Positions 1 to 11,420 of a stretch of DNA of 64,000 nucleotides are shown here, piece by piece. The position numbers were made by a program, and so were the translations under genes. The stretch's first letter is position 1. Every line of letters begins with the position of its first letter. Source of the stretch: Zingiber officinale (taxonomy: Eukaryota; Streptophyta; Magnoliopsida; Zingiberales; Zingiberaceae); assembly GCF_018446385.1 (NCBI RefSeq), contig NC_056002.1, positions 10,488,894-10,552,893 on the forward strand. The letters are read 5' to 3'. The notes below the pieces were generated by a model. The model searched no databases. It saw only the letters and a list, made by a program, of their open reading frames with translations, and was not told where the DNA came from.

Positions 1-1056
1 AGCAATTCATCCCCTCTTAATGGCCTACCTATGCCAACAATAAGGTGTTGTCGAATTTGCAATGACATTCTTTATACTTTGATAGTGGTTTTGAAAAGTC
101 AAAAGGTGTGATTTATCTGGGAATTTATTCAGTCTATGCTACAAATAATATTGATGCACTGTTTAAGGGAAATTTTATGCAATGACTTTCGTCATAGCAG
201 AATCCTGGCCCGTGATGATAATATTTGGTGGACCTTTAGGCGTGATTTATGTGTATTTCTTAAGCAACCAAACAAAAACCTCAATTTTATCGTCACTTAA
301 AACCCGTAATAAAAAATAATTATCTGATGATGATTAACTCTTACAAATGGTGTCAAAATCAAGTCATATTTGTTAGTATTATATATTGTATCAAATACAA
401 CTATATCACCAAATACACTGTATATCCTCCTTGATACATGATCAGCCTAAAAACATATACTAAATATGTTATCTGAATTAGTCTCGTAATCAAAGAAAAA
501 TACTGAATTCTTCTCTTACTTAGATATAAATAACTTGATCAGTGTTTCAGTATTGATACCCTTTTGTTCATCCCTTAGATTTTTTTCAAAATTTCTAATA
601 TCTCTTTATATGGAATCTAACCTTTTAGGTCCTCTATACTCTATCTCCAATAATTGCATCTGTTGACAAGTTGGTACATTAGCCTTTAAAAACTGTTTAG
701 TCAATGTTTTCTTTATTGCTAGAACATTATAATGTGAGCGTAGCAAATGCACATTTGATAAAATCTAGAGTGGATGATTATAGGTTTCTATGAAGTTACT
801 GACAACCCAATTAGGTCCAGTTTATTTCTTGACAAGTGCAATATTTGACTTACAACTCGTTCTAACTGCACCACATGCATTTTCCCTTGTCAGTTGATCA
901 ACTTTTACATGTTTATTTCACCGTATTAGATCTGTATGTCATTCTTTAAAGCATATAATTCATTTTCAAATCACTTCATTTGTCATCTTATTTTTCTTGC
1001 TTGTGTTTATCCTTGAATTAAATTTGGCTTTTCGTGCATATTGGTTATAGACCTCC
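1..1056 (-). pseudogene. FAR1/FRS-like (MULE transposase-derived) pseudogene, truncated by the window edge
   Basis: No long ORF survives, but the minus strand read across frames matches the FAR1/FHY3 family in the right order. Near 985-1050 is the FAR1 DNA-binding start (YNQYARKAKFNSRINTSKK-like). Near 820-880 a stretch reads like CGAVRTSCKSNIALVKK followed by WVVSNFIETYNHP. At about 368-418 is the MULE transposase core (VFGDIVVFDTIYNTN), then FAPFVGVNHH-like residues, and at 178-234 GPPNIIITGQDSAMTKVIA, where the D of the catalytic core is kept. Many stops and frameshifts separate these blocks, so it is not a working gene. FAR1-related proteins are light-signalling transcription factors domesticated from Mutator-like transposases; the same domains occur in active MULEs, so this may be either a dead FRS gene or a dead MULE. 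The C-terminal part (SWIM finger) lies outside the window. Confidence 0.72.
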
Positions 1057-1925
1057 GGTGATAAGAATTTCATCCCAATTTTTAGTTTTTGATCATCTAT
1101 AATTTGGGGAATGTATTTTTGATCATCAATTTTATTTTCTTCCATTTATAGGAAATGACGTTATATTTATATTTGAGAACAAATAAGTAGATAAATAAAT
1201 AAAAACTATAACTTATTTCAATTTATACTCAAAATTACAAGTAACTTGGCAAATACGCTAAACCCTAAACTTGGTTGATATTAAAAAAAAATGCTCAAAT
1301 TAAATTGCCAACTATATTATGCTAGAATAAAACAATGACAACTATAAAAAATTATTGGACATAATATGATGAATCCATGCAACTATTGGCAATCTAGTAC
1401 AACTTCCAAGTGTGTTCATGCAACTATGACAAATCTATTAATAATTTTGTCGGTCTACCTACCATTCAATAGGAGTTGGCAAATGATCAAAATCTTCGAC
1501 TTGCTTCAAAAAAATTAAAAAATAATAATAATATTTTAGTTCCTTTTTCTTCAAAAAAAAATAACTAATTGACCAGAAATTTGAGATCTTAACTAAGCCC
1601 AAAACATTGGCTTAGCTATTTTTCAAGATTTTCAGTTAGGTTCTCAATTTGCTGGTAACTTCAGTCACTGGAGGCCTAGTGAAGTTTTAACTAAAATCTC
1701 ATCTGAATTGGTCTAAATTTCACCCATTACCATTTGATAATTTGTTAGATTTTTAGCTACTTGGATCAAAAATATCTAATCAGTGCTAGTATCAAACTTT
1801 CAAAAAATTAATTGATTCGGACGTAGCATTAGGACATGGGAGTAATTAGTGAAGAAGGAAGGGGTATTTTTGTCATTTGGAATTACTAAGGTTTTTGGTT
1901 ATAAGTGGGGGGACATAGTTCACGC
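1057..1925. other. AT-rich intergenic stretch
   Basis: I see no gene, RNA or bounded element here. The sequence is AT-rich with short A and T runs. Confidence 0.6.
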
Positions 1926-3010
1926 GGGGGGGGGGGGGACAGGGGCTGGTTTTGAGGATTCTGTCGCCGCCACCAGCACAGGCTTCTTCCCATCCTCTCC
2001 AGCGTCGATCATCTCCGGCTAGCAGAGAGTATTCCTGCTCTCCTCGCCCTTCTCTTCCTCTTCGATCCAGGCCTGCGCCGCCGAGTAAGGCTCGTCTCCG
2101 CCGCTGGGTAGGCGCGCCGCGTCCTCCTCCCTCACCCGATGCACGGCACGACCGTATCCTTTTCCTCCCTCCGGCGCCGACGCCGTCGAGGAGCATCTCA
2201 TCGCCTCTAGCAGTTGTCGTAGCCGCCTCCAGCGGCCACCGCCACTATCGCAGCCGTAGCCGCCTCAGGCGGCCGGCGCCACCTCCCCCATCGGCCAACG
2301 ACGTCTCCCACCACTACTGCCACCTCCAACGGTTGTGGGTGTCGCCGCTGCCTCACTTAGCAGCCTCCGTCACTCCCTGGATAGCCGCCATCTGGCGAGT
2401 TCAGGTTTGTTTACTCCGGCCTTCGGGCCGAGATGATGTTCGACCTATGAACCGATGTGGTTCCGGCCATCGAGCCGTGATATTTCACTCTTCGCACCAT
2501 TATTATGCTTATGAGTTATTGGTATTATTCAGCCTGCGTGTCGTGTGCCGGCCTACGAGTCGCTAGCATATTTCGACCTACGTGCAACCTTTTGGGATCC
2601 CTACTGCACCGGATTCTAGGTCGTCGTCCTCAGATTCGACTCCTTAGCTGATTCACACCCATCTATCCTTCATGGTCGTAATGACTCCATCAGCAGCGCG
2701 ACCGGCTCACCGCTCCATCCGAGGGCACCCCCCCCTCCCGGGCCAGGGTACATTCTCGTACTCCTTATTCGTGCATTCATTTCTCTATTATTATCTAGCT
2801 GCTCATATGTTCGCGGGACCCACCTCGAGCATCGAGGTACAGGGATCGGGGGAACCCGGTTGCTGGTTGCAGGTGTTGTTGACCAGAAGACTTCGGACGA
2901 CTCGGTCAACCTAGAAGACAGCTCACCCTCCGGGTCATGGAGATGCGATCAACATCCCAGCCACGTCATCCTGGCGGCTCCGTCTTCCCAGATTCCCGAC
3001 AGGATCATTA
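1926..3010 (+). repeat. GC-rich dispersed repeat, related to 21830-23040
   Basis: An abrupt G run (about 1926-1940) opens a GC-rich, pyrimidine-rich block standing out from its AT-rich surroundings. It has the same layout as the block at 21830-23040 inside the gypsy element: a CT-rich serine/proline-like part, then short repeats of the type 'cctgcgtgccg/cgacctacgtg', then GGGCCAGGGTAC, and then CCTCGAG.ATCG.GGTAC followed by GAACCCGGTTGCTGGTTGCAGG. The 204-residue ORF it contains (1952-2566) is low-complexity and shows no domain. I read the block as part of a transposable element or a captured sequence carried by one, not as a host gene. Sequence from about 2880 to 3000 (GACCAGAAGACTTCGGACGA and onward) has no partner in the second copy. 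Confidence 0.5.
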
Positions 3011-3651
3011 ATGATGAGCAAATCAAATCAAATAGTCATAGCAATTACTTCGTGGTCCATGATATCTTCCTACATCAGGAAGGAAATGTTTTACCAATAA
3101 GGGAGCTTCGTTGCGACGAGGGAGAGAGGCACGGGGAAACCCTAGCTTCTTCGTAGTGAGTGATGGATGTCGCTGGGAGCTTTGTTGTGGCGAGGGAGGC
3201 TGCGATGAGGGAGGGGCGGCGAGAGGAGAATGACGAGATAAAAAGTTGATTTTATAAACATAAAAGGACAACAAGAATGAGGGGATGAGAAAATATTGTA
3301 TTTAGAATTTTTTTTTAAAAAAAAAAAAATATGATGCGGGCCCACCAAAGAGCAATTCGTTCACAATAAAAGGTCCATGCTTAACAACTCTATGTGGTAT
3401 ATATATATATATAATTCTATTATGATGTGTGCCCAGCGGAATATCATTTTTTAATTTAATTAATTTAAATTTTTAAGAACATCCACATCAATTTCTCTAT
3501 CTAAAATACATAATTTAGGATAAAAAAAATTATTTTATTAAATTTAGATATTTATTTTTCAATACACCATATATCAGTTTCTCTATTTCTTCTCTTTCTT
3601 CTATAATGTTTAGGGAATGAAATTTATTCCCTATATTTAAAGAAGTATTGT
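3011..3651. other. Intergenic, no gene seen
   Basis: GA-rich sequence to about 3260, then AT-rich DNA. Short ORFs here are not supported by any motif. Confidence 0.5.
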
Positions 3652-3669
3652 TCATAAATTCATAATTTA

Positions 3670-3873
3670 GTCCGCTAGGATGAGTCTAATGGCTAACGCA
3701 TGAGGTGTTGTCATCATGAGGTCTGGGGTTCGAATCTCGGTAAAACCGAGATAAATACCTCCCTTATGTGTTAATCACTATTCCAAAGGCTAGTAGCCGT
3801 CCATGATTTATCTTCTTGGTCCTGGAACGGATTGGTAGGGGCGCTGGAAGTGAACGTATTCATCTTTTTATCA
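3670..3873 (+). mobile_element. tRNA-derived SINE, family 1, copy A
   Basis: About 204 bp flanked by an identical 18-bp direct repeat (3652-3669 and 3874-3891, tcataaattcataattta), the hallmark of LINE-mediated retroposition. The 5' part has RNA polymerase III boxes: an A-box-like TGGCTAACGCATGAGGTG and a B-box GGGTTCGAATCTC, about 35 bp apart. The body matches the copy at 31117-31346 along its whole length. The head does not fold as a functional tRNA gene. Confidence 0.85.
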
Positions 3874-3891
3874 TCATAAATTCATAATTTA

Positions 3892-4404
3892 AAGAATAGA
3901 TAGAATAGTTGATATTAAAAATTAAATTTAAGGTAAAAATTTTGAATAAAGTATACGATAATATGAATGCTATAACTATGCCAACCATATTTTACATACA
4001 TAAATATAACTTTTAAGAACAAATAGCCAACTATGAGTTTGGGTGGATGATAAATCATAGTGGAAATAGAGATCTGTGAAAAGCAATTCTTTTGCTTTGG
4101 CACAATTAATTTCTTTCTGAAATAAATTATATTATTTAAGTTAAGAGTATTTTTTTGTTGTAATTAATTTATTTTCGAAAGGCAAACAATGTCAGATTTG
4201 AATATTGAGCTGGCAAAAGTAAAATTTAATGTAGAATTATGTTTTGCCAACTTAAATAAAGCATAAAATCCCTTTTGACAAAAAAAAAAAAAAGATTATC
4301 CTTAAAAAAACTCTGAAATATTACTGATTACAAAAACAATTGATCTGAAGATCCATGAGTTAATAGCTTTGTTTATTGTTTATATAAACTATTGTAATGT
4401 ACAT
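3892..4404. other. 3' flank of the START gene
   Basis: AT-rich, no gene. It lies downstream of the minus-strand START gene and should contain its 3' UTR. Confidence 0.5.
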
Positions 4405-5333
4405 TCACATCCCTTTATCCATTGGGCAAGTCTGTGCCAACTTCTTCAAGTTCTCTATGATCATAACCAGCTTGGTGTTCAGCCTGTTGACGAAGCACTT
4501 GGGCAACCAACCCGCAGGATCCAACTAAACCAAAAAAAAAAAAAGGAAGAAAAATACAAAATAAATTAAACGAAATGCATGCAAAAAAAGGAAATGAGAT
4601 GAACTGGAGAAATCTGTGCATGCACCTGAACAACGTAGGTGACCATGCAAGAGTCATCTTCAAGCTTCTCGACCACCCAGCCAGACTGAAGCAGCAGCCC
4701 TCGAATGGAGTTACTGTTCTTGGGCTGCAGTCCTGCGGCGATCTCCTTGGGCAGAGAAGCCACGGCGACCACCAAAGTGCCGTCGTCCAGAGTCTCTCGA
4801 CGCTCGTAGACAATGAATTCTCTCTTCTTGAACAGAGGCTTCGACGCGTCGCCGAACCGCAATCCGATGATGCTGAGGTTGTCGGCGAGATCCCTGATGT
4901 GTTTTGCTTCCACCAGATCTGGATCCCATTGCTGCTTCTCAATTAATTTTTATTTATTTTATTATTATTTTAAGCTGTTTTATAATTAGGGCTCTGTATT
5001 TAATCAATCAATCTACCAGGATTTGAAAACTGGCTGAAAAATTAAGAAAAAATCGACAGACCGACCGACCTTAGCGGCGTCGATGGCGTTGGCGACGACG
5101 ATGAACTGCTCCGGCGAGACCGACTGGAGGAGCCACCGGCTCCGGAAGACGTGAAGCGAGCTGGACCTCCGCTTGGATATCTCCACCCCGTTCTCGAACG
5201 TCAAAACCTTCCACCCGTCGCCGCCGCCGGCGCGGCTCGTCTCGGAAGCCGACAGCAGCTCCTGGATGCACCGCTCGCTCGCGTACGTCACGTATCTCCG
5301 CAGCGAGTCCTCGCTGACGGACCTGAATATCAT
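4405..5333 (-). CDS. START-domain (StAR-related lipid transfer) protein, stand-alone type
   Basis: I assemble three exons on the minus strand: 5333-5070, 4931-4626 and 4524-4405, giving 229 aa and a TGA stop. Both introns are GT-AG (donors after AAG and CAG; acceptors GCAG and TTAG) and phase 0. The product is essentially one START domain: SEDSLRRYVTYASERC at the N-terminus, then WKVLTFENGVEISKR, HVFRSRWLLQSVSPEQF, ANAIDAAKQWDPDLVEAK, KKREFIVYERR, VVAVASLPKEIAAG and the C-terminal helix GWLPKCFVNRLNTKLVMI. START domains bind a lipid or sterol in a helix-grip pocket. No homeodomain, PH domain or membrane anchor is visible, so it should be a soluble minimal START protein; the ligand is unknown. 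The ATG at 5333 is the first in a frame whose upstream part is closed by a good acceptor (GGCAG at about 5342), which points to an intron in the 5' UTR with a donor at about 5398. Upstream extension was considered but no in-frame ATG was found. Confidence 0.85.
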
Positions 5334-5880
5334 ATCGACCGCTGCCGAATCATGAAAAAATCCAAATAACTTTTACGATGAGCTAGCTAGCGTTACCAGG
5401 ATCGAGAGCAGGAAGAAGTGGAAGTGATTTGGGAGGCAGAGTTGGTCATCGTCGTGTTGATTAGCTAGTGGAAAGCGAGAGCAAGGAGGAGGGGGCGGTT
5501 TAAAGAGGAGGAGGCGGAGTGGCCGGAGAACATGTGCAGTGGCAGAGGAAGAAGGTATGGATGCATTGATTAGACGGCACGTGGACGGAAGCATTGGAGA
5601 TGGATTCTTTTCTTTTTCATTTCTTTTCTTTTCTTTTCTTTTCTTTTCTTTAAAGCAGGGGAAGACGGAGCACATGGACTGGTGGTGGTGGTGGTGGTCG
5701 GAGATCATCATGGGAAGAGCAGGGGAAAAGCATGCACTACTTGCCCGTTCTGTGGATTGCTACCACTGTGCCATTGCTTCAAAGGGAACCAAATAAAAGA
5801 GTACGTGGCTTGTGTGGAAACATGCATTGCATGGAGGAAGATAATAAGAGAAGAGGAGATAAAGACTAGCAATTGAAAGA
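5334..5880 (-). promoter_or_regulatory. 5' UTR/promoter side of the START gene, with microsatellites
   Basis: The region upstream of the minus-strand START gene probably holds a 5' UTR exon (to about 5399) and intron. It includes a TTTTC microsatellite at 5621-5651 and a TGG run near 5682-5697. ORFs on both strands here are low-complexity products of these repeats. Confidence 0.4.
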
Positions 5881-6455
5881 ACAGTACTCACACATACATA
5901 AAGAACACTCAAATATGAATCGAGAATTTACATATGTTTTTTTTAATTTCCTAGTTAATTAAGATGGTTTGGTCGTCAAATCATCGTCACCGGGAAACAC
6001 AATTGGCCGAGGTGGGTGACCTAGCATGCCACCTCAGAGAGACCATACATGTTAGGGGTACACACACCCTTTCCATGGCACCATATTGTGTTTGGCCCAT
6101 CCATGTTCTCTTAATTGCCCCAGTACTGATCTTCTAGTGCATTGTCTCCCGTCTGACTGTAAGCTTTGTTTGGTTCGTGTCTCCCTTTCTAAGCTGTCGA
6201 CTCGAAGCCTAATGAGTTCGTAAGACACGCAATGGCTGAATCATGATCAGTAAAAGCTTAACCGTGACAGAGAAAGCTCGACTCGATCGGAAACAAGCAC
6301 ATTTAATTTTTCTTCATCGGTTAATGGACAAGGGAGAACAAAGGAAACAATTAATGCAACTAAAAGGTTCGATAAAGGTAGTACGTAGTGGTTATGATTG
6401 AAACAAAAAACTTTAAATTAAACATGTGGTTAAGCCAATGCTACAGACAGACAAG

Positions 6456-6498
<43 letters not shown>

Positions 6499-7722
6499 TT
6501 TGTATTTTGAGGTGAGTTTTATATTGGAGAGAGAGAGAGAGAGCGCATCCTGTCAGTATTTATAATTTGCCCAAGCTGTCAATGTCAGGATAGCAAGAAC
6601 AATCCATCGTTATAATTCAATAAGATGCAAGTTGAGATTTGTGGTCAAACATTATCTTTCTTTGCTTGGAACTACAAGTAGTAGCTAAAGTTTGGACTTT
6701 GGACTAAGGAAGAATAAGGAGGAGGAGGAGGAGGAGGTGCTGGTGTTGTTCCCTTGCAATCATGGACACAAGCAGGCATGCACAGCCTTCAAGTCTGGAC
6801 TCTGAAATGGATGACAGAGGGGATGAGCATGATGGTAGCTAATGCAGGGTCCAAGACTGGGACTTAGAACATTGTGAATTTATTTGAGGAAAAATGCTTT
6901 AAAAAAAGTAAAGGGAAATTCAGTATATGATGATATATTATCTTGTAGCAAAATATATGGTGACTTTCCATAAAATTTCTCTAGGGTAAAATTTATCATT
7001 TTCGAAATAATATGTAAATATATTTTTTTAAAAAAAATATGGTTTCAAAATATTTATAAATGTGAATCTATACTTTTAGAAGAATTTGAATATTGGGTAA
7101 GCCTTAATTAAGATAACTATTATATATATATTAAAGACCAAGAGAGTTAGGTGATGGTGCGATAGTTAGACTCTCTAATAGATAATCAAGAGATATAATA
7201 TTTGAATTTATTCTAGTAGTCTGTGAAAAATTTTTATAGGGCCAGATTATACTTGAATTAAAATAATAATAATAATAGACGAAAAAGGTGGGCTAGTTAA
7301 GTACTTAAGTAAGCTAGATCGACAATTCAGTTGGTTAAAACATGGGTAAATCAAGGTGGTTAACCTAAGTATGCTACTTAAGTTGGTTAGTCAATCATAT
7401 AAGTTGGACATACCAAATTGAGTCAATAAAAGCACTCGTATAGAAGTTGGCTGGTCAATCGGATAAGTTGGAGTGATCAACTTGAATAGCAAGGTTGGGC
7501 CAAACAAACAGTTGAGTTGATATATAGAGATTGAGTCCGCCTAATTAATGCATGTTTCTATTATCTCTTATGATTTTAATGTTAAGAATCATATTAGCTT
7601 CTTCTAGATCTTTCATATATATCAAAATTATTAGATAAGATGGATTAAGTAGTTTTGTTAATTTTTTGTTTCTCCAAGACTGAAAGCCTTTGCGGAAAAC
7701 TTTTACTTTCTGGAGTTAATGC
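5881..7722. other. AT-rich intergenic stretch with microsatellites
   Basis: No gene seen. Simple repeats: (AT)n at 6457-6496, a GA run at about 6529-6542, and (GGA)n at 6718-6737. The 5-bp ATTAG at 7723-7727 is the left target duplication of the gypsy element that follows. Confidence 0.6.
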
Positions 7723-8139
7723 ATTAGTGATATGGTGCATGATCGTGAGGTCAGTAAGATGATGTGGTTAGGAGTCAAGACCATAGGATGGTCAGGAGTC
7801 AAGCTTACGTGGAGGTCAAAAGTCCAGCCCTTGTGGAGGTCAGGAGTCAAGCTTACGTGACCATGGTCAGAGTCTCAGCTTGCATGGCCATAGTCAGAAG
7901 TCAAGCTTACGTGGCCATGGTCAAAGTCTCAGCTGACGGGGCAGTCAAAGGATATGATTACAAGTTGGACAAGATCCAGCCTCGATAGCAATCAAGAACT
8001 GGGCTCACAGGCCAGGTACAGCGGAGAACTGGGCTCACAGGCCAGGTACAGCTAAGAACTAGGTCCACAGGCCAGACACAGCTAAGGATTAAGCCCACAG
8101 GCTAGGTAAAGGTGAGGAAAGGAAGGCCTCTGGCGCAGA

Positions 8140-8452
8140 ACAGATCTAGCGTGCAGGTCAGGACGTACAAGCCATGGATAACAGTAGATAGAAGCAGATC
8201 GGAATACAGACCTAGCGTGCAGGTCGGAACGTACAAGCAATGGATAACATCAGACAGAAGCAGGTCGAAATACAGACCTAGCGTGCAAGTACGTCCACAG
8301 ATCTGATGTGCAGGTCGAGACGTACAAGTCATGGATAACAGTAGATAGAAGCAGGTCGGAATACAGATCTGGCGTGCAGGTCGGGATGTACAAGCCATGG
8401 ATAACAACAGACAAAACAGGTCGGAATACAGACTTGGCGTGCAGGTCGGGAC
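8140..8452 (+). repeat. 66-bp tandem repeats in the 5' LTR (first part)
   Basis: Units contain GGTCGGAATACAGACCT and TACAAGCCATGGATAACA. Being 66 bp (22 codons), they keep frames open on both strands, which creates false ORFs. The array is interrupted by the solo LTR and continues at about 11285-11420. Confidence 0.85.
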
Positions 8453-11279
8453 TGTTGGTTAGTTCTAGGAAGATTGTACCGGTTCCACTGTATAAAAATT
8501 TTGTACAAGTGTCGAACCTTTCCTAAATAACCTATTGTGTTATTTAGAAGTTAAATTAGGAATCGCAAACGGAACTTAACATTATTGATTCCAAATTTAA
8601 CTTATCTGTTCTTAATGGTTTTGACTTAGATCGCAAGCGGAACTTAACACTATTGATCCAAGTCCAACCTATGTTACAAAGTTAATTAAATATTTATTTC
8701 TAAAATCGGCTCCCAGGTCAAACATGGCGAGGCACAAGGCCTTCTTGGGTATGAGATCATCCACCACTGCCTCGGCAAAGTCTTTAATAGAAATTTATTA
8801 TTTAATTTTCTAAAATAACATTAGGTTTAACCAAAAAGAACAATCGAATCACAAATTCGAAAAATAAAAACAAAAACACAAATTCAAAACAAATTCGAAA
8901 CTTTAGAATCATATGTCTCTTGTGTTTGGTATTTCCAAAAATAACTATAGAAAGAAAACTAGTATGATGCGGAAAATAATTACTAGTTATACCTTTCTTT
9001 GTAAGCAAATAACCTCTTGATCTTCTACCATTTTCCTCTTCTTATCTCGGACGTTGTGTGGGCAACAATCTATCGAGATGAGAACCACCCAAGCCTTCAC
9101 CTTTCTTCCAAGTTTCGGCCACCTTCTTTTCTTCAAGGGATGAAGAACTTAGACCTCCAACCAATCTCCAAGGGATGCTAGGAAACAAAACCTCCTCCTT
9201 CTTCTTCTTCCTCAAGTAAAATTCGACCACCAACCAAGCTCCTAGAGAAGTTGCCGCCGGCCACAAAAGAAGAGAAGAGGGAGAAGCTAGAGTCGGCAAC
9301 TCAGCGCTCCGTCAAAGAGAGGAAGAATAGAATAGAGTCGTTACTCATGAAGGCACCTCTACCCCCTCTTTTATAATCTTTGGTCTTGGTAAATAAGGAA
9401 ATTTAAATAAAAAATTTCCTTAATTCTTTTGTCATGAAAAGAAAAATTTATTTAATTTAAAAATAATTTCCTATTCTCACATTACATGTCACATCTATAA
9501 GCTATAAACAAGGAGAGTTTTAATTATAATACGAATTAAAACTTCCTAATTTGTCTCCGGAAATTTATAAAAAATTTCTCCAATAATTTTTCCCTTTATG
9601 GTGGATTATAAAAAAGAAAGTTATCTTTAAAAATTAAAGATAATTTCTAAAATATTTCTTTTAAACATGTAGATAATTTCTAAAAAGGAAAGTTATCTTT
9701 AAAAATTAAAATCTCCTTTCAATCTATAAATAAGGAAAGATATCAAATCTTTTCTTAATCTTTTGTAGAAACTTATAAAAGGAAATATTTAATTTTTTAA
9801 ACTCTCTTTTAAATCATGAACATGGTTAAAAAAGGAAAGTTTTCTTAAAATTAAAATCCACCTTTCAATCTACAAATAAGGAAAGATTTCAAATCTTTTC
9901 TTAATCTTTTGTAGAAAGCTATAAAAGGAAAGATTTAAATTTTAAACTCTCTCTTAAAACCATGATATCCACATTAAGAAAAAATTTTAAATAAAAATAA
10001 AATCCCTTTTAATATGGCCGGCCAATCAAGCTTGGGCTCCAAGCCATGGCCGGCCGGCCAATTAACTTGGCTCAATTCTTTGATCTTGGTCGGTCCTAGC
10101 TTGGGTTTCAAGCTAGCTTGGCCGACCCCATTAGGATGGGTAAGAAGGTGGGTATATGTTGGTATAATTCTCTATATACAAGAGGCTACGATAGAGACCG
10201 AGAGGAGGAATTGGTTTTGGTCTCCTGATGAAATTAAGTTTCCCGTGTTCGCCCCAAATACACAACTTAACTTCATCAATAATAATTTATACCACTAAAG
10301 AATTATTATTGAACTACCGCACCAATCCCAAATTACATTTTGGACTCCTTCTTATTATGAGTATGTTAGTCTCACTGTGTTTAAGATGTCGGATGTCCAC
10401 TAATCAATTGAGTTACTGACAACTCATTTTAATTAATATCTCAGTCTAAGAGTAGTATCACTCAACCTTATCGTCATGTCGGACTAAGTCCACCTGCAGG
10501 GTTTAATATGACAAACCTTATGAGCTCCTCTTGGGACATTATCAACCTAGATTACTAGGAAACAGTTTCCTTATAATCAACAACACACACTATAAGTAAT
10601 ATCATTTCCCTTTGTCCCCAGGGCGTAGCACAGATGGGGAGTGCATGGTTCTGTGGCTGAAAGGTCCAAGGGTCGATCCCCGGGGTGTCACTGCCTGGGG
10701 TTAACGTCTGCGCCATGCACTTTCCACTTGTGTATCTACATTTACCTCCCTCCATATCCGTGGGACCGACTCTAAGGGGGCCGCTGATGTGGCGGTTCCA
10801 CATTTCCCAACTTATCGGGCTTATTGATTTATCAAGCTAAATCTCACCCTTTGATAAGTTAAAGAAATAAATATTAAATATATGTGTTTGTTATTATATT
10901 AGGATTAAGAGCACACACTTCCATAATAACTAAGAACTTGTTCTTTTATTAAGTCAGTATAAAAAGAACTTTCCTTAAATGGTCCTGCTCAATACACTTA
11001 GAGTGTACTAGTGTAATTTATTAGTCAAGATAAACTAATACATAATTACACTACGACTTTTTCGATGGTTTGTTCCTTTCCATCTCAGTCGTGAGCTACT
11101 GTTTATAATTTATAAAAAACCGATAACACGATATTCTGTGTGTGACATAAAACACTATGTTATCTATAATATAAATTAATTGAACATCTACATTTAGTAT
11201 ATATAAATGTAGACACTTGACCAATGTGATTCTTATAAATGTTTATACAAAAGCTAGACTTTTAGTATACACTCCAACA
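8453..11279 (+). mobile_element. Solo LTR inserted in the gypsy 5' LTR
   Basis: Starts TGTTGGTTAG, ends CTCCAACA, and is flanked by a perfect 5-bp duplication GGGAC (8448-8452 and 11280-11284). The gypsy 3' LTR near 24355 has the uninterrupted sequence (caggtcgggacatacg), which proves the boundaries. No terminal repeats are found inside it and no gag or pol, so it is best read as one long LTR left after LTR-LTR recombination, about 2.6 kb without its SINE. Orientation cannot be fixed from coding sequence; the plus strand is assumed. Strings of TTTAAA-rich short repeats occupy 9400-9980. Confidence 0.82.
10611..10800 (+). mobile_element. tRNA-derived SINE, family 2
   Basis: 190 bp flanked by an 8-bp duplication CATTTCCC (10603-10610 and 10801-10808). 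It has an A-box-like GCGTAGCACAGATGGGGAG and a B-box GGGTCGATCCCCGG. Sequence is GC-rich against the AT-rich solo LTR it sits in. Different from the SINEs at 3670 and 31117. Confidence 0.8.
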
Positions 11280-11284
11280 GGGAC

Positions 11285-11420
11285 ATACGAACAAGGGATT
11301 ACAGAGGACAGAAGCAGGTCGGAATATAGACCTGACGTACAGGTCGGAATGTATAAGCCATGGATAATAGCAGATAGTAGGTCGGAATACAGACCTGGCT
11401 TACAGGTCGGGAAGTACAAA
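11285..11420 (+). repeat. 66-bp tandem repeats in the 5' LTR (second part)
   Basis: Continuation of the 66-bp array after the solo-LTR insertion: ACATACGAACAAGGGATTAC and later units match 24360-24490 of the 3' LTR. Confidence 0.8.

Noticed and set aside
1952-2566. 204-aa ORF
   Set aside because: Low-complexity Ser/Pro/Arg sequence from a CT-rich repeat; no domain and the related block at 21.8 kb does not keep the frame.
3690-3750. tRNA gene at the SINE heads
   Set aside because: A and B boxes are present but the head does not make a full cloverleaf and continues into a SINE body with target duplications.
5373-5711. 112-aa minus-strand ORF as first exon of the START gene
   Set aside because: Splicing it at the good donor near 5398 to the acceptor near 5342 puts a stop ahead of the START frame; it is more likely 5' UTR.
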